Shown: in pieces, positions 55,026-64,000 of the stretch
How positions within the stretch are numbered: the first letter of the stretch is position 1
Layout of the letters: every line of letters begins with the position of its first letter
From: Metellina segmentata
Lineage: Eukaryota; Arthropoda; Arachnida; Araneae; Tetragnathidae
Reading direction: 5' to 3'
DNA: 64,000 nt
Assembly: GCA_947359465.1 (NCBI GenBank)
Contig: OX375877.1
Location: 28,035,235-28,099,234 of the forward strand
Made by a program: the position numbers and the translations under genes
Notes under the pieces: model-generated
The model's input: only the letters and a program-made list of their open reading frames with translations
The model's database searches: none
What the model was told of the DNA's origin: nothing

Positions 55026-56003
55026 GGCCCGGTGCGCACAGCCGGTTTTTCAACGTGCGGCGCCGCTGCGGCAACGCAAGTGCGGTCTGAGTTACATTAG
55101 ATCCAATGGAGCAGTGGGCACATGCCTACGGCGCCGATGCGGCGACGCATGTCCAACTTGCTTGCAATTTTTACTGCAGTTCCCCACAGTAATAATAATT
55201 AATAAATGGTTGTATCCAGTAACGTCTATTTTGTTTCGAAATATATTTTTTTGTACACCAAGTAAGCGAAATAAACACGTTTTCTTCAAAGAATATTTAT
55301 CGCAAATGGCGCGAAATGAACACTTGCGTCATTTCACGGTTATGTGTGCACAGTTGGGCTTCGATGCCGCATTTTGTCTTTAATGTACCATGATTAATTA
55401 CGCAAAGATTTAGTAATTAGTATTTATATTCCATTTATGTATGAAAACCAGGTACTTCAGGACGAAGAAGCGTTTGCGACGAGCTTCGGCGCCGTGGGGT
55501 ACTGCAGTACAAATTCCACACTAGTTGTACGTGCGTCGCAGCAGCGGCGCCGGAAGCATGTGTACACTACTCCATTGAATCTAATGTATCTCAGACCGTA
55601 CTTGGGCCGACCAACCGGTATAGTGGTTAAGGTTTTAGCCTCTAGATCAGAAGGTTCCTGGTTCGAATCCGGGTCCGGGCATGGATGTTTGTAAACGTAT
55701 GGTGTAGAGGCGGCTGGTGCACCTTAAATCTGTCGTGGCCGAAAGTCCTCACGTTGGGTTGGCGTGGAAGTTTGGAGAGTGGGGTGCCAGCTCAGGTGTT
55801 GCTTCGTCATCTGACCGTGGTTCAAAATTACGAGGTGTTGTCCTCGAATCTTTCCCTTAAGGGACTGATTCCGGACCGTCGTCAATAGCCCGTTGTGTTG
55901 CTCTAGTACGACGTTAACTAAAATTACCATTACCATTACCAGACCGTACTTGCGTTACGGCAACGGCGCCACAAGTTGAAAAACCGGATGTGTGCACCGG
56001 GTC
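55026..56003. mobile_element. PIF/Harbinger-type MITE split by a SINE (copy 2)
   Basis: Duplicate of 42397-43374, with the same TTA flanks and inverted ends. Confidence 0.8.
55605..55940 (+). repeat. tRNA-headed SINE, full length (copy 2)
   Basis: Duplicate of 42976-43311, including both 12-bp agaccgtacttg flanks. No base differences from copy 1 noticed. Confidence 0.92.
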
Positions 56004-56317
56004 TTATTGGGGCCTGTTGCCCAATCTAAAGTTTGTTCTAGGGAACCTAGCCCCGGAGGGGCTTTAATCCCATATCTGAATATAGGACATAATATATTAC
56101 ACATAAAGATAAAGCCTGTTGCCCAATGTTCTACTCCTGTCCTTTTATATCCATAAACCGGGACTTTTACCCTATGTAAATTTTAGAGACACAATGAATG
56201 ATCGTGGACCCCATTGGGTTTTCTTCATGGGTTGGAAGTCCTTCCCCCCTTCGAACCAAGGACTCCAAACCCTAACGGGTGAGTCGGGAAGTAGAGGATC
56301 TGAAACAAGACAATGCC

Positions 56318-58349
56318 GCATATTACCAACCTTTACTGGAGAAGACATGAGTATATTTTAAGCCCGCTGATTCGTTGGTTTCTCACCCAGTGATCTATGA
56401 CGTCACTCCCTCCTTATAGTGCGCCACTGTGCATGCGTTAGAAGTACCAATATTTCCTTGCAATGGCGTCTAGAGATGCGTCCGTAACATGAAGATTCAT
56501 CAGTGATTTTATTAATGATTCGCAATTAACTGTTTCGAGCCCCTTATACAACAGACAATGCACATTTTCAAGATTACGGTTAATTATTTTTTATTTCGAA
56601 AACATACGTATGTGTACACAATTCTGTACTTGAGAGTAAAATTATCGTGTGTGCAAATTTTTCGATTGTAGGGTTTTCATTGTAAGTGGCAGTTAAACAA
56701 TTGTAAGTAAACAACCATTTACTTGACTTTAAAGCATCTAAATTTTTTAATGTAAAGAAAAATCCCTTTAAAATGACTGATCTCTATAATGTAATACTAA
56801 TGTTTACCTCCGAGGTACAGAATTATAATTACATTTCACAGTTCATAAGCACTTAAATATTTTGGTTTACGACAAATTCATCCATTTCTCGTGACAGTTA
56901 CATTAGAATTATATACTATAGACATTGTTTTGTTGGGTATATCATCACGTTATCAGGCGTATGGTCGAAATCAACAAACTTATTGCATTCAATAAAATTG
57001 TCAAGAATTTGTAATGTGTTTTCTAGTATCTTTTGAATATTTTTCCATGTTGATTTTTAGCTATGCATGAGCGAGAGTTTCAATTTTGTGATATTATTTG
57101 GGCAAGTTTATATTTACACTGAATCACATGGGCTCAATTTATGGGATGTTGGAGCGTGCGATTACGAAATCGCGGTTGGATCAGCTAATGTAGTTTTGGT
57201 TCTGTGTTATCGATTGCTTAACGTTCTGTCGAAAGTTGCAACTACTTCGACCGAAAATAGAATACTAATAAAAAAGAAAGCTATAGCTTTTAGATGATTT
57301 CCTAGCGTCAGTTCAACGGTTGGTGCCATGTACTTTAATTGTGATCGTAATAAATGTGTTGCGTTCTAATTCCAGTGTAAATTTTAGGTGCACAATTTAA
57401 ATATACAGTCAATTTTCGAACTTTAAAGAACAATTGGATCCTTGAACAGAATAGAAGACGGAAACGGTGTATTTCGTTATTACTGGGGGTGTGTTGTATG
57501 GATTCGTTATTTAAGTTCCAGAGGTTTTGCTATGTGGGTTTTAAGAGAGGTAATTTTAAGATCGAGTCTTATTTCTTTATTTTTATGAAACAATCTGGCC
57601 TTGCAGATGGTTCTGAGGGTAGTAGATTGGAGGATTTGAGGAGGGTCTTGATGTTATTATTATTTGTAGATTCTCAGATTTGTGGGTGATGAATTTCTAC
57701 GCACGGAGTTGTAAGAGATGTGTGAACTTTCGGAACTTGAAAACCTTTTCACTGTTAATCGGATATTTATTGAATGGCACGGAATTTTCTTGCATTACGG
57801 ATTAAATTCGATAATTAAGGTTCGCATATTGTATGAAAACATTACAAGCAAAAAATTTATTTATTCACGATGTTTTACGTAAATAGTACTTACTATTGAA
57901 ATGGAGCAGTTAAAAGATTTTTTTTATTTCACAATCATTTCAATATTAAAAAAAAAACATTGTGCTAAGAATTGTTTAAGTTGTCATTAAATCGCATCCA
58001 TTATGAAATCATTGGAGTAATTAAAAATGTGAATAGTAGGCGCTAAATTCATCCTTCAATACAAATTATTTAACAAAAAAATACTTAGACATACCAAAAG
58101 CCCTATTATAACCCCAAAATAGTATTTCTTAAGATAATACTACTTATTAAATTAGTGATGGCTAATATATCTCAGCTGCTGTTGTTTACTACCGGCTTTT
58201 ACTAAAACTTTCGTACCAAGTCCACGTGAAGCATCGCATTCTATTGATGACGTCACGAAGTGACGTCATAGACGACAGTTTGAAACCAACGAATCAACCG
58301 GCTTAAAATTTCCCCATGTCTTCTACACCAGTAAAGGTTGGTAATATGC
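56318..58349. mobile_element. 2-kb inverted-repeat element with CRE palindromes (copy 2)
   Basis: Duplicate of 43689-45720. Paired TGACGTCA sites in the right arm fall at 58248-58255 and 58261-58268. Confidence 0.65.
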
Positions 58350-58778
58350 TTCCCGGCCGCACACGGCACATGTTACTATGAATTGTCTTCAAGCTTTCCC
58401 ATCACTTCCTTGACCAGCTAGGTCTGATCTCTCTCCCATAGAGCACATTTGGGACGTTGTGGGAAGGCGATTGCAACCACCCCGGAATGTTGACCATTTA
58501 GCCCGACAGTTGGAGACAATTTGGCAAAAAATTCCGCTGAACACCATCCGGGAACTTTTTTCAGTCTATGCTACGCCGGATGACGCATCCAGGCCAGAGG
58601 TGGACCAACGCCTTATTGACTTCCTCCCTTTGTAACGGTCAAACTCTGAAATAAACCATTCAATTGTTCTGAAATTTGAATCGTTTGTTTTTCTATGTAT
58701 GTACTTCACATCCACGAATTTTTATTGCATTCGGGCAACTCCTTCTTGGTGCCTTAATTTTTTTGTTGTTGTAGAGTG
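58350..58778 (+). pseudogene. Tc1 transposase 3' fragment (copy 2)
   Basis: Duplicate of 45721-46149 with the same stops and the same right inverted end. Confidence 0.8.
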
Positions 58779-59089
58779 TTTTTCAAGTGGTAAAACAAGG
58801 GGACACAGAGGGCTTAAATTTCAATAGGGATAACGGAACAAGGGGCCATGGGTATAAATTGAATAAGACGCATTGTAATCGAGATTTAAGGAAAAACTAC
58901 AACTTTTATAGGGTAATAGACAAATGGAACGCGTTGCCAGAAAATATAGTTAATTCAAAGAGTGTATACGAATTTCAGATACAATTGGATAGTCAGTGGG
59001 AATTGGGAAATTCATAAACAAATGACCAGCCTTGTTGGGCTTGAGCCTGTAGCTGGTTGCCAATATTTGTATTTGTATTTAGTTAATTT
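58779..59089 (+). mobile_element. CR1 LINE 3' tail (copy 2)
   Basis: Duplicate of 46150-46460, ending in the same (tatttg)n tail. Confidence 0.88.
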
Positions 59090-59759
59090 AAAAAGAATCG
59101 TAAGAAAAGATCTTAAATACTAATTTTAAAAAATTAAATTTTCAATGGAAGCTACACTTAACTCAACGAAAAGCAGCCCCTAAAGTTTACACCCCTGTTA
59201 TATAGGGAAGACTGCAAGCTATACGATGAAATTATGCGTGGGAACCCCTCGAAGCGTTAAATTCCAAAAGCACTTATGGTCCGATAGGAAACATTTTAGG
59301 AACTGTTCCTATCCCATTTCTACTCCATTGCCTACAAACTACCTTCGCTAGAGTCCATAGAAAGATTGAGCTGTGCCATCGCTTACTGATTTGGAAGCGA
59401 ACTTGGTTACTTATGGGCAAGGATAATAAATCTTTAGATCCATGAAAATTGTTTGCTCGGCACGTGTAGCTTGAAAGACTGTCTTAACGAAGAGAACTAA
59501 TGGAACCGACCGGGTGGAAATGACTAATGACTCTTTCTCATAGTCCACTTGCGAAATGAGCGTTATTTTGGAATTTCGAGTTCTAATTACAGTCTGCAAA
59601 ACTGGACAATGGTTTGTGGAACAGGATGTATGAACCTGACAACCATGGCATGGATTAATTATTGTATTAGAAGACTGAAAAGGCTATTAAAGTATTTCAT
59701 TATTAAACTGTAACAAAGTACTTCTTACTAATCTGAAGTTTGAAAATGTGCTGATTGCA

Positions 59760-60780
59760 AAGTAATAATGCAGATGTTAATAATTTATGACTGAGACAAG
59801 CATCATGTAACAGAATATTTTAACTTTCAGTTGATTTTCTAAGTCGAATATTCTTTCTCGTAGTTATTCATAAGTTTAATTCTAAGTAATAATGCTGATG
59901 TAAATAATTTAAGACTGATATAACATGATATAATAGAATGTTTAGAATGTTGATTTCGAAGTAATAATGCAGATGTTAACCACTTACGACTGTAATAAAC
60001 ATGATGTAACAGAATTTTGTAAGTTTTAGTGGATTTTAAAAGTTGCTTTTTTTCTCGTAGTTATTTGCATGCTCAAAACGAAATAATAATGTAGATGTAA
60101 ATAATTTACGACTTAGATAACATGATATAATAGAAGATTCGGAATGTTCATTTCGAAGTAATAATGCAGATGTTAATAATTTACGAATGAGATAAGAATG
60201 AAAAACAGAATTTCTTTAATTATTAGTGAATTTTGTAAATCGTATTCTTTTCTCATAGGTACGCACATGCTCAATGCGAAGTAATAATGCTGATGTAAAT
60301 AATTTACGACTGAGATAACATGATATAATAGAATGTTTAGAATATTGATTTCGAAGTAATAATGTTGATGTTAATAATTTACGATTGAGATAAACATGGT
60401 ATAACATAATTTTTTAATTTCCAGTGGATTTTGTAAATCGTATTCTTTTCCCATAGTTATTCAAATGCACAATGCGAAGTAATAATGCAGCTGTAATAAT
60501 TTACGATTGAGATAACATGATATAATAGAATTTTTAGAATGTTGATTTCAAAGTAATAATGTAGATGTTAATAATTTACGACTGAGATAAACATGGTATC
60601 ACATAATATTTTAATTTTCAGTGGATTTTGTAAGTCGTATTCTATTCTCATAGTTATTCAAATGCTCACTGCGAAGTAATAATGCTGATGTAAATAATTT
60701 ATTACTGAGATGATATAATAGAAGGTTTTATTTTTCAGTGGATTTTGTAAATCGTATTCCTTTCCCATAGTTATTCACAG
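59760..60780. repeat. Composite satellite, about 197-bp period (copy 2)
   Basis: Counterpart of 47131-48160, with the same number of sub-units. It carries numerous single-base differences and one 1-bp deletion relative to copy 1. Confidence 0.8.
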
Positions 60781-61787
60781 GCTTTTCGAATTGTTAGCTA
60801 CATGCTTTTGTAAAAAAGTAGTATGGTTTTTCAAGTAGTTAGTAGAATGCTTTTCAAAATGTTAGTCGCATGCTTTCAAACACAGGTAATCGAATACCAA
60901 GAAAAAATTATTTGGAGTTAGATGCAAAATTACCATTACCAAAAAATCTTAACAGGTTTTCGAAATCAAGATAATCTTTAAACTTTCAGTTTTATTTGCT
61001 TTTTATGTGTTTAGAATCATACTTCAGCGAAAAATTTATACAACAATATGGCCAAATGCCTTCTTCATTGTGGGAAAATGTTTGCTGTGGGATCTTACGT
61101 TCAATAAACATTAATAAGGACAGCCGCATTCCCAAAGCGCGTTTCATTTTTGTATTGTTTCCAAGATTTATGTGAAAAACAATTACCATTCCAGAGAAAT
61201 TACCTGTTTTATTTTTACAGTTTGTATAGAACCTTATGGAAATGAAGAATCATCTTAAAAACATCAACGTGCAGTCGATAAAATACCCTGGAATTCTTGT
61301 ATATTGTCGCCTTAGGCATTTGAAAAATGTTTCTATTAAATAGTCTAGTACGAACTACGTCCAATTAGGTTCATATTTACGTCCACTCAATACATCCTGC
61401 TATGGAAAAAGTAGTACTAAATATTCATATTGAGATCTTCGGTAGGTAATTTGCAAAACTGTAACTGTCAGAACTCTTGAAAGTCCAGAATTATAACTCT
61501 AATTTTATTTCTGAACCTTAGAGCTCTGAATAATGTGGTGTTTGAAAAACTTGAACATTTTTAATATTTTACCAAACTAAATTTTTCTTAATTTTTATAC
61601 CACAATCTAATTAGTTTAATGCTTTTAATTAATTTTATTCGGATAGTGGTAACACTAAAAATTTATTTTACATTATCTATTACGGAAAAAATAGAACCAA
61701 GAACTGGAAAAACCAATATTGAGAATATCCGTTGGGATTTTGCAGGTATTGAGAACACTTAAGTAATTTACAAACCCTATTATGAAA

Positions 61788-61981
61788 AGCTTAATCATGA
61801 TTTTGTTGATGTCAATTCGAAGATCAGTCGTAAATTAAACATTTTTTAAAAGCTAAAATTCGAAAGAAAAAAAATTTATGTATTTCTTTGACAATCTTTC
61901 TTTCTAGGGGAAAATTTTGTCAGGAGAGTTGGAAATTCCTTTAAGACATGCTATTTTTACTGACATCAGTGCGATAGCCTA
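61788..61981. other. Unique flank after duplication copy 2
   Basis: Starts agcttaatcatg, containing a TTAA a few bases past the end of the duplication. This is a possible original piggyBac target site. Confidence 0.4.
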
Positions 61982-63606
61982 TTTCTACTACTATAAAATA
62001 AAGTGTTTGTCTGTCTGTTTGTTTGTTTCTTGCCCGTGAAGTCCTGACGGAATCTACTGCACTTGCAGTAGTGGGATTTGGCATACATGTAGTGAGAATT
62101 TTTCGCAATTTTAGGGTCGAGGCGAATTTTAAAATTTAATCTAGAACATGTTTAAATGAATTTAATAGCTTTTTTTCACCATTTTTCATTCTACCGTGCT
62201 ATTGGTGATGGCTCTGGGATCAATCCCGAAGGGAAATATTCGATAAAATACAACAGAATAATAAATAAATGCCAAACAACGTAATGTAAAAAAGTAAATA
62301 TTTGAAATTTTGTGATAGCTTCTAGAAAGTTCTGCGCTGTGTGATATCAAAATACCAACATTAATGAAAAATAGTTGTGAAAACTATCGTCTGCAATCTG
62401 CGTAATGTCGTTTTTGAACATGGAACTATTTTAATATTTGTTCAGTTATATAATGCAATTAAGCGCGTGGTAGGGTGTCCAAATATCGCCTAGTCTAACT
62501 ATTTTTCTGTATCTCAGCCTCTTAGGTTTGGAAATAAAACTGAAAATTAAGTGAATATCACTATGAACTATTCTCATTTGGTTTCCAGATATGGTTTACC
62601 TTATTTAATTATGTCAGTTTAAGTTAACTAGTCAAACTTCGAAAAGTTTCACAAGAGAATTTTCAAGTAGGTTCCTAATATTGCCTACCCATGTTCATAT
62701 TACCACCCGCCAAGCGAAATTAGGAGCTACTATCAAAAACGAGTTGCTAGTAGAGCATACATACCCACTTTTAGTATTTAATGCACTTTCAAGTCATATA
62801 AACGAAATTATGATACGGAAACACTTATCTGGATGTTCTCTGAATTTATTGGAGACATAAAAATACGATGATCACAGCTTCAAATACTTCAGATGCAATA
62901 GTGTTGTTTATATAACTGACAGGAAACTTGCTGGTGGCGCTACGAGTGGCAAAACCCTAGACCATCAAGGTAACTACATCAACTCTTAGATGTCACGCAT
63001 AGTAGCTTGCTAACACGAGTAGGCGATATTAAGAACAAGGGCGATAGTTGGAACACCTACTCTAATATCTGTCTATATTAAAAAAAAGTTACCGCCGCCA
63101 GCCACTGCAGGATTGAAAACTGTGTTGTTTAGCTCGATTCTTAGACGGTTTCCCTAGAAAGTTTGGATCAGAAAAATATGAAATTAACATTGCTTGTTCT
63201 TTATCGTGTTCTCTGGAGAACTGTAAAGATCTTTTTCCGATGCGGTTATTAGTTTAGGGTTTATTAAGTGTCAAAGTTTGAAAAGCGAAATTTCTTCCAC
63301 GAGTGAGCAAAACACATTCAAATTTTCAGTCTTAAGCCTTGAGTTTTTTTTAAAGAGTACATCTCAACGTACATTTTTGCAGCTCGTCGAGTTTTTTTAG
63401 AAATTTCAATTTGATTCTTGATAATGTTTTTTTGAAATTCGGGAAAAATCGGGACATTTTCGTTACTTTTTTTAAAACTATCATATCTATATCTTATTAC
63501 AATAAGTTTTTAATTTTTAAAATATCGCAGTATACCTCAGAATGTACTCTTTCTTACGGTATAGTTATTTGGCTAGCTGAAGCGAGCAGGGGGCAGAGCC
63601 CCCTAG
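61982..63606 (+). mobile_element. Helitron-like non-autonomous element, copy F
   Basis: The 5' end TTTCTACTACTATAAAATAA, followed by agtgtttgtctgtctg, matches the other copies. The 3' end has the hairpin AGGGGGC-AGA-GCCCCCT, running into CTAG followed by T, a classic Helitron terminus preceded by gctagctgaagcgagc. No Rep/helicase gene is visible. A SINE scrap (gggatcaatcccgaaggg) lies near 62217. The 3' end differs from that of copies A-C, so the two ends could belong to different elements. Confidence 0.6.
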
Positions 63607-64000
63607 TGTAAAAAAATGTAAATGTGAAACTAATTTTTCAGTGTCAGGGCAAAAAATGGTTCAGTCAAATAGGCTACTCCTGAGAATCTAAGTTGAATAC
63701 TTCATTTTCTTAGAAATATTCCGGAAGAAAAAGAAGCATTGCATGAAGCAAATAATTGCAATTAGATTCATAGATCGATTTAGTTTCGATTTTTTACATG
63801 GTATTCTGTGTTATTTTCTTAATTAATGGTTCACTTGACTCCTTTTGACCCTTATTGCCCGACGCGGAAAAATTATAATCATCTGCACATACCTCTTAAT
63901 TTAAGAAGTTCGCTTTTTACACTACGCAATAAATTTGTCTTACAAAAATACATTAGATTTAAAATCGATTTAGGATTTCGTTCCTTCTATTCATCCGATT
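63607..64000. other. No feature recognised
   Basis: AT-rich sequence to the end of the window, without ORFs or clear repeats. Confidence 0.4.

Larger units (their letters stand above)
54818..61787 (+). repeat. Segmental duplication, copy 2 (6.97 kb)
   Basis: Direct copy of 42189-49159. It begins at TTAATAAAAAATG right after the right end of the piggyBac-like interval. It stops matching after tatgaaa (61787), where copy 2 continues agcttaatcatg and copy 1 continues cccttcaagcgg. Copy 2 therefore seems to keep the ancestral right flank and copy 1 the ancestral left flank. Confidence 0.95.

Overview
The window looks like arthropod nuclear DNA, possibly from a chelicerate such as a spider. It is AT-rich, gene-poor and crowded with eukaryotic transposable elements: Tc1, mariner, piggyBac, hAT and PIF/Harbinger families, Helitron-like elements, a CR1-type LINE, a Ty1/copia remnant and a tRNA-headed SINE. 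It also has GT-AG introns. Nothing points to a prokaryote. The taxon is inferred from the element mix and was not tested.

Host genes are few. The clearest is a C2H2 zinc-finger ORF (2533-3558, minus). A second is a two-exon gene on the minus strand (24487-24961), read from a start codon with a perfect donor, a good acceptor and matching phase; it codes for a small charged protein I do not recognise. Two weaker candidates are a cysteine-rich exon pair (5213 to about 5712, minus) and an ORF with an N-terminal signal-peptide-like segment (54495-54836, minus).

Layout. 1-4660: zinc-finger locus, with a short hAT MITE between two diverged copies of a roughly 190-bp segment in its 3' flank. 4667-8108: TTAA-bounded piggyBac-like interval with a nested SINE. 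8700-11640: copia remnant and copia-derived tandem repeats, hit by an intact DD41D mariner and, 5 bp away, by a hAT element. 12640-13610: a cluster of GGAGAGATTGCGCA-like motifs. 14497-16718: two Tc1 elements. 18643-20547: a piggyBac MITE beside a dead mariner. 21100-23775: an (AT)n tract and a dead CR1 LINE. 24200-25140: the two-exon gene and its triplicated upstream repeat. 25652-31508: a second piggyBac MITE, two Helitron-like copies, and a pair of Tc1 deletion derivatives in opposite orientation. 34003-42095: a 6.2-kb array of 126 units of 49 bp, between two divergent Helitron-like copies.

42189-61787 is the most striking structure. A block of about 6.97 kb occurs twice in direct orientation (42189-49159 and 54818-61787). 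The 5.66 kb between the copies has piggyBac-like ends exactly at both junctions. Non-allelic recombination between two piggyBac copies would explain this arrangement. Each block carries a Harbinger MITE split by a SINE, a 2-kb inverted-repeat element with CRE palindromes, Tc1 and CR1 tails, and a composite satellite. A last Helitron-like element (61982-63606) closes the window.

All comparisons were done by eye; no alignment or database search was run.
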